Shown here: positions 13,833 through 19,844 of the stretch, one piece after another
Position numbering within the stretch: position 1 is the stretch's first letter
Layout: every line of letters begins with the position of its first letter
Virus record (IMG/VR): IMGVR_UViG_3300044613_002467
Coordinates: 1-24,305 of that record
From: a virus
DNA length: 24,305 bases
Strand: one strand, 5' to 3'
Made by a program: the position numbers and the translations under genes
The notes under the pieces: model-generated
Database searches by the model: none
What the model saw: the letters and a program-made list of their open reading frames with translations, nothing else
Told to the model about the DNA's origin: nothing

Positions 13833-14174
13833 TTAGTTGTTGGGATGTTTACCAGACAACCTCTTGAGTTCTTCAATGGACCATTTTTCACGTTTATTTA
13901 GTTTAGATATTTCTGCTTCATCAAATGATTTTGAGGCTAGCGTAACTATTGGATCTTTAGATAAGAGGTCTATGTCCACATACCCTCTTTCCCATAAAGA
14001 AAGTATTTCGGAGTTTACAGAATTTATATGGTCTTCATATAATTCTGGCATCAATTCTTTAATTTTTGGAGTAAAGGCATATAACAATGATCCATCTTCA
14101 GAGTCAATCCCAGCGACTTCTAAGCCACCTTCAAGAATAAGTTTTTCAATTATTTTATCTTCTTCTTTATCCAT
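13833..14174 (-). CDS. conserved phage protein, unknown (helical)
   Basis: 113 residues, acidic, starting MDKEEDKIIEKLILEGGLEV. The first 60 residues contain helix-turn-like segments ending with GSLLYAFTPKIKELMPELY, then YEDHINSVNSEILSLWERGY. It resembles actinophage proteins with the VAGIDSE...LYAFT core, which may fold like a winged helix, but I have no function. Its start overlaps the thioredoxin end by 8 bases (ATGGATAA). Its stop lies 3 bases from the promoter candidate at 13829. Confidence 0.6.
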   Translation of the reverse strand: MDKEEDKIIEKLILEGGLEVAGIDSEDGSLLYAFTPKIKELMPELYEDHINSVNSEILSLWERGYVDIDLLSKDPIVTLASKSFDEAEISKLNKREKWSIEELKRLSGKHPNN

Positions 14175-14418
14175 TGATAAACTTTTCTATTTGTTCTTTG
14201 GTTTTTGCACCATTCATACGTCTGATTTCTTTACCATCTTCAATTAATATAAAAGTAGGTATTGCTTTAATTTCAAACTTCCTACAAAGTTCTCCATTGT
14301 CATCAGCATCTATAAATTGAATTTTAATTACATTGTCTCTATTAAATTCTTCAGCAATGGGTCTGGTGCGCTTACATGGATTGCACCACTCTGCTGTAAA
14401 ATAAAGTATATGTTTCAT
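14167..14418 (-). CDS. phage thioredoxin
   Basis: 83 residues. The active site reads WCNPC (residues 11-15) after the strand ILYFTAE; the cis-proline is P54 in AIPTF (52-56). Classic thioredoxins use WCGPC; the Asn in place of Gly is seen in variants. At 83 residues it is shorter than the usual 105, lacking the first strand and helix. A role as cytoplasmic disulfide reductant for phage ribonucleotide reductase or for a polymerase is plausible; neither is in the window. ATG overlaps the stop of the thermonuclease gene as TAATG (14418). Confidence 0.9.
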   Translation of the reverse strand: MKHILYFTAEWCNPCKRTRPIAEEFNRDNVIKIQFIDADDNGELCRKFEIKAIPTFILIEDGKEIRRMNGAKTKEQIEKFING

Positions 14419-14825
14419 TACTTGCCAGACTTTGCTCTAGCCTTTTTAAGTGCCTCAAAATCTTTAATCTTAGTTTCGCCAAGGTAGCCCCAAGCATATC
14501 CATCATTAATCATTTTATTATTTAATGATTCAGAATCACCATTAACATAAACCCAGCCAAGAATACGACCATACTTTTCAGACGAATCCATTTTTTCTGT
14601 ACGAATAACTACAGACTTTGCATCCTTAAGTTGTTTCTTTAAATATTCTTTAGCCTCAATACCAAGAGCCTTTTCGGCCTTGTCTGTTGTGCGTGATTCT
14701 GGTGTATCAATTCCAGCAAGTCTGACACGAGATGAAAACAAAATATCAAACCCTAAATCAATAATTACATCAATGGTGTCCCCATCAACTACGTTCTTCA
14801 CTTCTTTTACAAAATACTCATACAT
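14418..14825 (-). CDS. thermonuclease-family nuclease (SNase-like)
   Basis: 135 residues. VVDGDTIDV (12-20) supplies the calcium-binding aspartates, RLAGIDTPE (35-43) the catalytic R35, D40, T41 and E43, and KYGR (84-87) the second arginine R87, with positions equal to staphylococcal nuclease numbering. The full active-site set is present, so a Ca-dependent DNase/RNase is likely. There is no signal peptide; it would act in the cytoplasm, perhaps on host DNA. GGGAG seven bases before the ATG is the ribosome-binding site. The gene overlaps thioredoxin by TAATG. Confidence 0.9.
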   Translation of the reverse strand: MYEYFVKEVKNVVDGDTIDVIIDLGFDILFSSRVRLAGIDTPESRTTDKAEKALGIEAKEYLKKQLKDAKSVVIRTEKMDSSEKYGRILGWVYVNGDSESLNNKMINDGYAWGYLGETKIKDFEALKKARAKSGK

Positions 14826-14836
14826 TATATTGCTCC

Positions 14837-15097
14837 CTAACCATTTTCTTTAGCCAATTTTTCACGCTCATCAATGATTGTAAGCATAAAAGCCATCATT
14901 TTAGCGTAGCCTTCTTTATTATCCATAATCTTGTTGTAGTGATGACCACAAAACATTAGGTCTCCAGTTAGGCCAGTAACTTTGACAAGGGCTTGTGCTG
15001 CACATGAATCACAGCGATCATTTGCACTTAAAAGCCATTCTTTTGGTTTAACACTTGGATGATCTTTAATTGCACTATTCATAATCATATTATACAT
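14837..15097 (-). CDS. DUF7455-type zinc protein of Actinobacteria
   Basis: 86 residues from ATG 15097, which directly follows the TAG of the FmdB-like gene. DRCDSCAAQALVKV (27-40) with C29-x2-C32, and MFCGHHYNKI (48-57) with C50, H52, H53, match the short DUF7455 proteins of Actinobacteria and their phages. It probably binds one zinc ion; the role is not known. A TATAAT lies within codons 2-3, six bases before M6 (15082), so an alternative leaderless start at MNSAIKDHP is possible. The C-terminal region is helical. Confidence 0.85.
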   Translation of the reverse strand: MYNMIMNSAIKDHPSVKPKEWLLSANDRCDSCAAQALVKVTGLTGDLMFCGHHYNKIMDNKEGYAKMMAFMLTIIDEREKLAKENG

Positions 15098-15271
15098 CTA
15101 CTTTCTGTTATCGGTGCTATAAAAGCCACGGCCATTAAAAATTATACCTGGAGAACTCCATACTCTTTGCATGGATTCATTACAACATATTGGATATTGC
15201 TCATCGCCAATTAATTTTTCAAATTCAATTTGTGCACTACAAACAGAACATTTGTAATCATATCTTGGCAT
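15098..15271 (-). CDS. FmdB-family zinc-ribbon protein
   Basis: 57 residues from ATG 15271 (MPRYDYKCSVCSAQIEFEK). The first knuckle C8-x2-C11 is intact, and the second is C29-C30 rather than the normal C-x2-C, so metal binding may be altered. SPGIIFNGRGFYSTD (43-57) is the conserved C-terminal tail of the family. FmdB-type proteins are small and suspected regulators; phage copies exist. The longer reading upstream (to 15352) has no ribosome-binding site and would lie within the methyltransferase gene, so the internal ATG is chosen. It overlaps that gene by 14 bases. Confidence 0.8.
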   Translation of the reverse strand: MPRYDYKCSVCSAQIEFEKLIGDEQYPICCNESMQRVWSSPGIIFNGRGFYSTDNRK

Positions 15272-16157
15272 AGTTGTTTTCTTTCTTAATAAATATAAAA
15301 TTTTTATATTGTTTAAAAGTTTTATTTTCTCCAAAATATTTTGTTTCATCATTGCTCATTATTATTGATTCTGAAAAAGATATATCCATAAATCTAGACT
15401 TTGAAATACAACAACCCATCCTAACATTTTTTGTTATATTTTTTTTATCATATAAAACAAGACCATTATTTAAAAAAGTATCTTCCATAATCTTTTCTTG
15501 TTTTTCTGTTAAATCTGCAGATATTAAAAGTTTGCCATTATCTTTTAAAACTCTGAATGCCTCTTGTGCAAACTTTGACATTGGATCATAATAAAATATA
15601 GATTCAACAGAAGTTATGACGTCAACAGTGTTGTCATTTATTGGCAAATTTGTTGCTGAAGCAATAAAAAAATTAACCTTTTTTTCGTGTTTTTTTGCTA
15701 CATCTATGTTAACTCTAGTTAAGTCAATTCCTATGCAATAATCAAAATTATAAAAATTTTTATAAAATGAAACTCCTCCGCCTTTACCACATCCAATATC
15801 AACTAAAACTTTTATATCATTATTATTTTTTATTTTTGCAAAGTCTAGCAGTTGTTTATATAAAGCAACTTGATATTTAAAATTTTTATATTTTGTATTT
15901 AATATAAAATTTTTTACTTCTATGTCATCAAATGGATAGCCATCATCATCAATTTCTGCATAGCCATCATTCATAAAAATTAAAGAGTCTGGATCTAAAT
16001 AATTAAAATTTTTTATTTTTTCGTTTACTTTTAAATGATAAAAATCAGTATATTTATTTATAACTATTTCTTCATCTTTTGTAAAAAAAATCTGATCTTC
16101 ATTATTTTTTATAATTTGATTTATTAAATTTGTCACAATATTAGTTTCTCCATTCAT
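15258..16157 (-). CDS. class I SAM-dependent methyltransferase
   Basis: 299 residues. The first 110 residues are A/T-coded, rich in N, I, K and D, and contain NDGYAEIDDDGYP. Then VLVDIGCGKGGGVSF (about 117-131) is motif I; CIGIDLTRVNIDVA is motif II; ATNLPINDNTVDVITSVES (about 168-186) is motif III-IV, and FRVLKDNGKLLISADL is the post-motif region. It resembles methyltransferases of lipid and natural-product type (Methyltransf_11-like). The N-terminal 110 residues are not a standard part and may bind the substrate. A promoter overlaps the start (16166-16194). Confidence 0.85.
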   Translation of the reverse strand: MNGETNIVTNLINQIIKNNEDQIFFTKDEEIVINKYTDFYHLKVNEKIKNFNYLDPDSLIFMNDGYAEIDDDGYPFDDIEVKNFILNTKYKNFKYQVALYKQLLDFAKIKNNNDIKVLVDIGCGKGGGVSFYKNFYNFDYCIGIDLTRVNIDVAKKHEKKVNFFIASATNLPINDNTVDVITSVESIFYYDPMSKFAQEAFRVLKDNGKLLISADLTEKQEKIMEDTFLNNGLVLYDKKNITKNVRMGCCISKSRFMDISFSESIIMSNDETKYFGENKTFKQYKNFIFIKKENNYAKI

Positions 16158-16165
16158 ACATAATT

Positions 16166-16194
16166 AGTATATCAGAGTTTGGGCAGTTTTACAA
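16166..16194 (-). promoter_or_regulatory. promoter with -35, -10 and extended TG, near-leaderless
   Basis: Minus-strand TTGTAA (16189-16194), a 17-base spacer and TATACT (16166-16171), with TGA upstream of the -10 (TGATATACT). The predicted start (about 16159) is only two bases before the ATG at 16157, so the transcript would be nearly leaderless; there is no Shine-Dalgarno sequence. It would drive the methyltransferase and the genes down to 13833. It lies in the only gap (55 bases) after Hsp20. Confidence 0.65.
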
Positions 16195-16212
16195 CATACC
16201 CAGGTTTTATTA

Positions 16213-16632
16213 TTATTTTATTTTAATAACTTTTGGTTTCTTATCATCTGGAATAATGCGATCAATGTCAATGTGTAACATACCATCTTTCATTTCAGCA
16301 CCAGTTACTTCCATATATTCACCAAGAGCAAATGTGCGGGTAAACTTACGACCAGCAATTCCTTTGTGAACAATTTCTGCATCTGATACCTCCGCAAGTT
16401 CTCCTTTGACAATTAATGTTCCATTATCTACGGACACATTGATATCATCTTTAGAGAATCCAGCAACTGCTAAAGACAACTTATATGTGTCTTCATCTAA
16501 TTTAAAAATGTCATATGGCGGATATGCCTGACGAGTTGCTAGATTGTGTACTGCGTTTAAGCGGTCCAACTCTCTGTTGAAACCAATAAAAAATGGATCC
16601 TTAAAAAGATCCAGTGTAAATGAACTTACCAT
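16213..16632 (-). CDS. small heat-shock protein Hsp20
   Basis: 139 residues. The alpha-crystallin domain runs from AYPPYDIFKLDEDTYKLSL (about 36-54) through VAGFSKDDINVSV (55-67) to GRKFTRTFALG, then MKDGMLHIDID. The I-x-I tail motif is weak (KVIKIK at the end). It is an ATP-independent chaperone that holds unfolded proteins; phage versions are known from cyanophages and others, where they support virion assembly. AGGAG at 16637-16643 and ATG 16632 give a clear start. A short upstream ORF (16661) overlaps it. Gene order: promoter, leader ORF, Hsp20. Confidence 0.92.
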   Translation of the reverse strand: MVSSFTLDLFKDPFFIGFNRELDRLNAVHNLATRQAYPPYDIFKLDEDTYKLSLAVAGFSKDDINVSVDNGTLIVKGELAEVSDAEIVHKGIAGRKFTRTFALGEYMEVTGAEMKDGMLHIDIDRIIPDDKKPKVIKIK

Positions 16633-16661
16633 ATTATATTCTCCTTTTCAGCGAGTTTCAT
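16626..16661 (-). CDS. possible 11-residue leader ORF before Hsp20
   Basis: On the minus strand ATG at 16661 reads MKLAEKENIIW and stops at TAA 16626-16628. It has an AGGGGG sequence eight bases upstream and its last two codons, TGG TAA, overlap the Hsp20 start (ATGGTAA). Its body contains the Hsp20 ribosome-binding site. It may couple translation or serve no purpose; the length gives little statistical support. Confidence 0.25.
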   Translation of the reverse strand: MKLAEKENIIW

Positions 16662-16692
16662 TTTTGTACCCCCTTTTGGCAGGCACAATTCT

Positions 16693-16701
16693 ATTATACC
16701 A
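16693..16701 (-). promoter_or_regulatory. extended -10 promoter of Hsp20
   Basis: TGG-TATAAT on the minus strand lies between tRNA-Thr and Hsp20, giving a start near 16686 and a leader of about 54 bases. No good -35 is seen, as that position lies within the tRNA-Thr 3' part. The same AAATGGTATAAT sequence occurs upstream of the 885-residue surface protein at 22539-22547. Confidence 0.5.
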
Positions 16702-16708
16702 TTTGTTG

Positions 16709-16780
16709 AGCCTCCTGTAGGATTTGAACCTACGACAACCCGCTTACAAGGCGGGTACTCTACCCCTGAGTTAAGGAGGC
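16709..16780 (-). tRNA. tRNA-Thr (TGT)
   Basis: A full cloverleaf of 72 bases. Acceptor GCCTCCT pairs with AGGAGGC; anticodon stem CCCGC/GCGGG with loop CTTGTAA gives TGT, reading ACA. T arm TAGG-TTCAAAT-CCTA is normal. No CCA is encoded. It precedes Hsp20 in the direction of transcription and may be co-transcribed with the other two. Confidence 0.93.
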
Positions 16781-16782
16781 AG

Positions 16783-16854
16783 TACCCCCAAGGGGAATTG
16801 AACCCCTGCTACCACCGTGAAAGGGTGATGTCCTAACCACTAGACGATGAGGGC
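16783..16854 (-). tRNA. tRNA-Glu (TTC)
   Basis: 72 bases. Anticodon stem TCACC/GGTGG (one U-G pair) with loop CTTTCAC gives TTC, reading GAA. The T arm AGGGG-TTCAATT-CCCCT is intact. Acceptor 5' GCCCTCA pairs with TGGGGGT through two G-U pairs. Only two bases separate it from tRNA-Thr, so both come from one precursor. Confidence 0.93.
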
Positions 16855-16858
16855 ATAG

Positions 16859-16929
16859 AGCGGATAGCGGGAATCGGACCCGCACATTAACCTTGGCAAG
16901 GTTACGCACTACCACTATGCAATATCCGC
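16859..16929 (-). tRNA. tRNA-Gly (GCC)
   Basis: 71 bases. Acceptor GCGGATA/TATCCGC is fully paired; anticodon stem TAACC/GGTTA with loop TTGCCAA gives GCC, reading GGC and GGU. T arm GCGGG-TCCGATT-CCCGC is strong. No CCA. The GC-rich arms differ from the AT-rich background, as expected for tRNA. It is the first of the three in transcription order. Confidence 0.93.
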
Positions 16930-16941
16930 AACATTAATTTA

Positions 16942-17613
16942 TTACTTTTTTATCCACTCATCTAAAAGTAGTAAAAGTCTATTAATTTTTGATTGTAGTA
17001 AAGTAAGATTTCTTTGCAAAAGTATAGATGATATTTCTTGCTCTGTTTTTCTTTCTTCAAAAACAACAGTTTCTTTGATAGTATTTGTATTATTTATAGT
17101 AGAACCAGATGCTACTGTATTAGAATTAATAGTTTGAGTTGCATCAACTTTTACAGAGCCAGTAGTAGTATCAATAAACTGTGCCTGCATAGATGTTATT
17201 GTTATTGTTGTTGTATTGTTTACATTTTGAGTTTGAATTTCTGGTACTGCAATAGTTTGAACAACAGTTTCATCTTTTTTTACAGTAAAAATACCATTAT
17301 CTGAATATGTAACAACTTTATTTTCATCTGGCCTTGTCATTTGACCACTTGTTCCACTTGGATCATTTGTTTGTGGGTTAGCAGCAACTTGCAAAATAAC
17401 ACGATTACCTGCAAAAGTTCCACTACCGCAAACTGATGGTTGACAAACAATAACATTAATAACGTTATTTGCGTTATCTAACACTGCATAAGTTTGACAA
17501 GGATCTGATGCTGAACATTCTCCTGCATTTGCTACAACTGGAACTGAAATAAATACAAAAGATGAAGCAATTACTCCAAAAATTGTACCAATAACTTTAC
17601 TTTTTATTTTCAT
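16942..17613 (-). CDS. secreted Thr/Val/Asn-rich protein, unknown
   Basis: 223 residues. The signal peptide has KIKSK at the N terminus, a hydrophobic core IGTIFGVIASSFVFISVPVV and an ANA cleavage site (28-30). The mature part has C33 and C39 near the start, VCQPSVCGSG, then a Thr/Asn-rich beta-like stretch (TTTITITSMQAQ), and a C-terminal helical segment rich in Leu (ILLQRNLTLLQSKINRLLLL). GGGG precedes the ATG. No anchoring motif is seen. It lies beside the tRNA cluster. A role as an exported surface-active or decoy protein is possible. Confidence 0.7.
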   Translation of the reverse strand: MKIKSKVIGTIFGVIASSFVFISVPVVANAGECSASDPCQTYAVLDNANNVINVIVCQPSVCGSGTFAGNRVILQVAANPQTNDPSGTSGQMTRPDENKVVTYSDNGIFTVKKDETVVQTIAVPEIQTQNVNNTTTITITSMQAQFIDTTTGSVKVDATQTINSNTVASGSTINNTNTIKETVVFEERKTEQEISSILLQRNLTLLQSKINRLLLLLDEWIKK

Positions 17614-17628
17614 TTTACCCCTTATTTT

Positions 17629-17835
17629 TTAAGATATCATCAATCTGATGACATGACAACACGGGTCGCCCCCTGCTTCCCACTCTTCTTGTTCTTCTTC
17701 TCCCATATATTCGTATCCACCATCATGGGTATTGCAGTAAGGTGGTGTTACCCAACCTCTTTCAATACCGTTTTCAAGCCAGATACCAAACTCTGTTTCT
17801 TCTGGAGATAAATCTTCCTTATATGAATGATTCAT
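17629..17835 (-). CDS. acidic actinophage protein with Cys/His pairs
   Basis: 68 residues. EFGIWLENGIERGWVTPPYC (15-34), CNTHDGGYEYM (34-44) and EWEAGGDPCCHVIRL (51-65) give a Cys-x2-His and Cys-Cys-His arrangement that could bind zinc. The strong acidic middle (GEEEQEEWE) is notable. Actinophage proteins of this shape are common, without a known function. The transcript seems to start right at the ATG from the TTGACG/TATACT promoter at 17842-17870, so no ribosome-binding site is needed. Confidence 0.7.
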   Translation of the reverse strand: MNHSYKEDLSPEETEFGIWLENGIERGWVTPPYCNTHDGGYEYMGEEEQEEWEAGGDPCCHVIRLMIS

Positions 17836-17841
17836 ATTATA

Positions 17842-17870
17842 AGTATACCTTTAAATACTTACCACGTCAA
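17842..17870 (-). promoter_or_regulatory. -35/-10 promoter, leaderless start
   Basis: TTGACG (17865-17870), 17-base spacer, TATACT (17842-17847). The predicted start falls at the ATG (17835), with six bases between -10 and ATG. The -35 lies within the end of the proteasome-like gene. It would produce a leaderless mRNA for the acidic protein and continue into the secreted protein and tRNAs. Confidence 0.6.
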
Positions 17871-18381
17871 CTGGACCCATGCAGGTTGGACTAAATTTAA
17901 TAGCAGCATTTACTGCTCCTACAACTCTTTTACGAGCATCTTTAGATTTTTCTGTAGCATGCAAATAACCATAAGCATATTCAGCCCCAGAACCCATTGC
18001 TAAATAATCTAAATTATATTTAGATAAAGACATATCAACTGCATTGTGTTCATATATTTGTCCTTTTATACAAACAATTAGACCAAGATCAGCCTCTTTA
18101 CCAGTATCAACCCACCAATCATTATAAAAATTTTTTAGTTGTTTAATAAATTTAGTTTGCATAAATTTATCTGTGTCTTTTATATCTGGTACATAAGGAT
18201 TAAAATTATAACGAATACGTTCTCCATCCAAAGATCCAGCATATCCAATTAAATATGGTCCAAGTTTCCAAACTTTTGGAGCGGTCAAAGAAAGTATAGT
18301 GTTATCATCTGAGGCACCACGTTCACCAGCCATATAGATTTTATTAGTTGCTGAATCACGAACAACGGCCAGAACAGTCAT
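17851..18381 (-). CDS. Ntn-hydrolase resembling HslV/proteasome beta subunit
   Basis: 176 residues. The protein begins MTVLAVVRDS; after removal of Met1, T2 would be the N-terminal nucleophile. IYMAGERGASDDN (15-27) aligns with the A-G-D-G-Q/S region of HslV, PKVWKL (35-40) supplies the active-site lysine (K36), YLIGYAGS (43-50) is the G-F-A-G-S turn, and MGSGAEYAYGYL (129-140) is the conserved G-S-G-x-x-Y-A helix. The catalytic T2 and K36 are visible; the usual Asp is replaced by E20. No ATPase partner is in the window. It may join host proteasome assemblies or act alone. GGGGG lies upstream of the ATG. Confidence 0.8.
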   Translation of the reverse strand: MTVLAVVRDSATNKIYMAGERGASDDNTILSLTAPKVWKLGPYLIGYAGSLDGERIRYNFNPYVPDIKDTDKFMQTKFIKQLKNFYNDWWVDTGKEADLGLIVCIKGQIYEHNAVDMSLSKYNLDYLAMGSGAEYAYGYLHATEKSKDARKRVVGAVNAAIKFSPTCMGPVDVVSI

Positions 18382-18398
18382 AAAAAATCCCCCTAGAA

Positions 18399-18415
18399 TA
18401 TACTATTTAAGTATA
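18399..18415. promoter_or_regulatory. 17-base perfect dyad overlapping promoter
   Basis: TATACT-ATTTA-AGTATA reads as a 6-base inverted repeat around a 5-base centre. It overlaps the -10 and predicted start of the promoter at 18410-18438, which is where an operator would lie. Part of the dyad is the -10 itself, so chance is a real alternative. Confidence 0.35.
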
Positions 18416-18438
18416 CCAAACCCTTTTTACTTAGTCAA
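18410..18438 (-). promoter_or_regulatory. strong -35/-10 promoter of the proteasome-like gene
   Basis: TTGACT (18433-18438), 17-base spacer, TGG-TATACT with -10 at 18410-18415. Five of six bases match the -35 consensus and five of six the -10, plus the extended TG. The start would be near 18403, with a leader of about 22 bases containing the AGGGGG ribosome-binding site of the gene at 17851-18381. This is the best promoter in the window. Confidence 0.7.
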
Positions 18439-18444
18439 ATACCT

Positions 18445-19020
18445 TTATTTAATGCTTTGGCCACACGCTGAGCATGTTTTAGGCTTACTAGCAGTCTTTT
18501 TAGCAGTACCCGCAGGGGTAGAGCCAAATTTAGGTCTACCAAATCCTACTATTGATATCATTTCGCCTTGTTTATTTTTCTTAAATGCACGAAGTTTCTT
18601 TGAAACCTGTCCGCCATTTCTTTGGCTTCCTTTTTTATCTGGGCTAGTATTTCCTTCAATGCACCAGACTGTTCCATCTTCATTGTCTTTTACAACAATT
18701 CCAACATGAGAAATTCTATCAACACCATCTGAAGGGAAATCAAAATAGGCTATATCCCCTGGCTCTGGGTCTGCTAAATCTCCATCAATCCATGACCCCG
18801 CTTTTTTAAATGCTTGTGCTCCACCTGGAGTATAAACAGTATTAGGAACCTTTACACCAGCCTCATTAGCGCACCAGTTTACAAAAGATCCGCACCATGG
18901 TTGAAAGTTAGCCTTTGTGTAAGCCCCGTACTTAGTTTCATTATCTTTAGGACCTTCAATGGTTCCTACCTCTGCTGTAGCAACTTCAATTAAACGTTCT
19001 GCTGTACCTTGTTCTGCCAT
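18445..19020 (-). CDS. CHAP-domain endolysin
   Basis: 191 residues. PWCGSFVNWCANEAG (41-55) holds the catalytic C43, DRISHVGIVV (101-110) the catalytic H105, and IEGNTS (121-126) the third active-site group. The CHAP domain cleaves peptide bonds of the cell wall as an amidase or endopeptidase. After a Thr/Ala/Lys linker (about 164-181), the tail ends in CSACGQSIK with a C-x2-C knuckle. There is no signal peptide, so export must rely on a holin. The start makes TAATG with the holin candidate just upstream (19020). Confidence 0.9.
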   Translation of the reverse strand: MAEQGTAERLIEVATAEVGTIEGPKDNETKYGAYTKANFQPWCGSFVNWCANEAGVKVPNTVYTPGGAQAFKKAGSWIDGDLADPEPGDIAYFDFPSDGVDRISHVGIVVKDNEDGTVWCIEGNTSPDKKGSQRNGGQVSKKLRAFKKNKQGEMISIVGFGRPKFGSTPAGTAKKTASKPKTCSACGQSIK

Positions 19021-19430
19021 TATTCTTTATCCCAATCTGTATCAACTGGTTGTGCTTCTGGCATTGCTCCATCTGGTTTTGCTGCCAAACGTGCTGCAGT
19101 TGCATCAATCTCTGCTTCTAGTTTTTTATCTGCTTGTGTATTCTTAGCATCCATTTCTTTATTGGCTAATTGTGCTGACATTACATCTTTTGCACCAGAT
19201 TGACCAATTAATAAACCTGCAAGTGTTCCTGTAATAAATGTTGCAACTGAACCAAGTACATTAAAAAACATTTTATCATTTTCTGATTGTGCACCAATTG
19301 GTTGACTTACAAAAAGAAGACCATACAGAATTCCTACTGATGTAAGAAATAGGATTGATCCTAATGTAATACCTAAAATAAATTTTAATCTTGCATCTAA
19401 ATCTTGTGGAGTTAATTTTTGTTTACTCAT
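19020..19430 (-). CDS. two-helix holin candidate
   Basis: 136 residues. FILGITLGSILFLTSVGILY (17-36) and NVLGSVATFITGTLAGLLIG (57-76) form two membrane helices with a short loop, followed by a long helical charged tail (AQLANKEMDAKN, then KKLEAEIDATAARLAA). This hairpin with a cytoplasmic tail is usual for actinophage holins. The gene sits directly upstream of the endolysin with TAATG overlap, the normal lysis-cassette order. The tail is longer than in most holins and may be a coiled coil. Confidence 0.7.
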   Translation of the reverse strand: MSKQKLTPQDLDARLKFILGITLGSILFLTSVGILYGLLFVSQPIGAQSENDKMFFNVLGSVATFITGTLAGLLIGQSGAKDVMSAQLANKEMDAKNTQADKKLEAEIDATAARLAAKPDGAMPEAQPVDTDWDKE

Positions 19431-19647
19431 TTGTTGTTCCCCCTGTTGTATTTAAGTTTGAATCTCTATCTATTTTAATCATATCTTTTGTGCATGTTCC
19501 AGATGCCTCACAAATTGGAGGATTACATTCTGCCTTTTCCCAATTTTCTGGATTTTGGCATGGATATCTATAAAAACCCTGATAGCCACAGGATGTTAGT
19601 CCTAGGGCTAAAGTAGTTGATAATAGGAATATGCGTAGTTTTGACAT
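19423..19647 (-). CDS. phage lipoprotein
   Basis: 74 residues. The N terminus KLRIFLLSTTLALGLTSC is a signal peptide with lipobox LTSC (17-20), lipidated at C20. The mature part reads YPCQNPENWEKAEC, then NPPICEASGTCTKDMI, four cysteines that could make two disulfides outside the cell. I recognise this pattern from lipoproteins of phages from aquatic bacteria. Without an outer membrane, it would be anchored in the cytoplasmic membrane. It overlaps the holin candidate by 8 bases. A possible role is exclusion of superinfecting phages. Confidence 0.8.
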   Translation of the reverse strand: MSKLRIFLLSTTLALGLTSCGYQGFYRYPCQNPENWEKAECNPPICEASGTCTKDMIKIDRDSNLNTTGGTTNE

Positions 19648-19653
19648 ACTCCT

Positions 19654-19662
19654 ATTATAGCA
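19654..19662 (-). promoter_or_regulatory. extended -10 promoter, leaderless position
   Basis: TGC-TATAAT on the minus strand, six bases before the ATG at 19647. The intervening six bases are AGGAGT, which could also act as a ribosome-binding site for read-through mRNA. The box can therefore start a leaderless lipoprotein mRNA that continues into the lysis genes. No -35 match is present. Confidence 0.5.
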
Positions 19663-19668
19663 AACTTA

Positions 19669-19842
19669 TTAGTCTTCTTTACGAATACCAATGGTTGCAA
19701 ACCATATGGCTACTGATGCCAGGGTTACGTACCCTACCACCGTCTTTGCGCTACCCTCTAAAACCACCCATGCTACAAAGAAGCCAAGAAATGTAAAGTT
19801 TTCATTGAGGATTGCCATACCCCATTCTTTTAACTTTTTCAT
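19669..19842 (-). CDS. 57-residue two-helix membrane protein
   Basis: ATG at 19842 with AAGGAG seven bases upstream; TAA at 19669-19671. The product reads MKKLKEWGMAILNENFTFLG, then FFVAWVVLEGSAKTVVGYVT and a second hydrophobic stretch VASVAIWF-like, ending GIRKED. Two short helices suggest a membrane protein near the lysis genes. It starts two bases after the stop of the 885-residue protein, so it is in the same transcript. Similar small proteins occur in tailed phages without a set role. Confidence 0.7.
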   Translation of the reverse strand: MKKLKEWGMAILNENFTFLGFFVAWVVLEGSAKTVVGYVTLASVAIWFATIGIRKED

Positions 19843-19844
19843 TT

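Noticed and set aside
13837-14247. 136-residue plus-strand ORF
   Set aside because: Shadow of the minus-strand gene at 13833-14174 and the end of thioredoxin, both with overlaps typical of this genome.
15274-15591. 105-residue plus-strand ORF
   Set aside because: Antisense to the SAM methyltransferase, which has clear motifs and a promoter.
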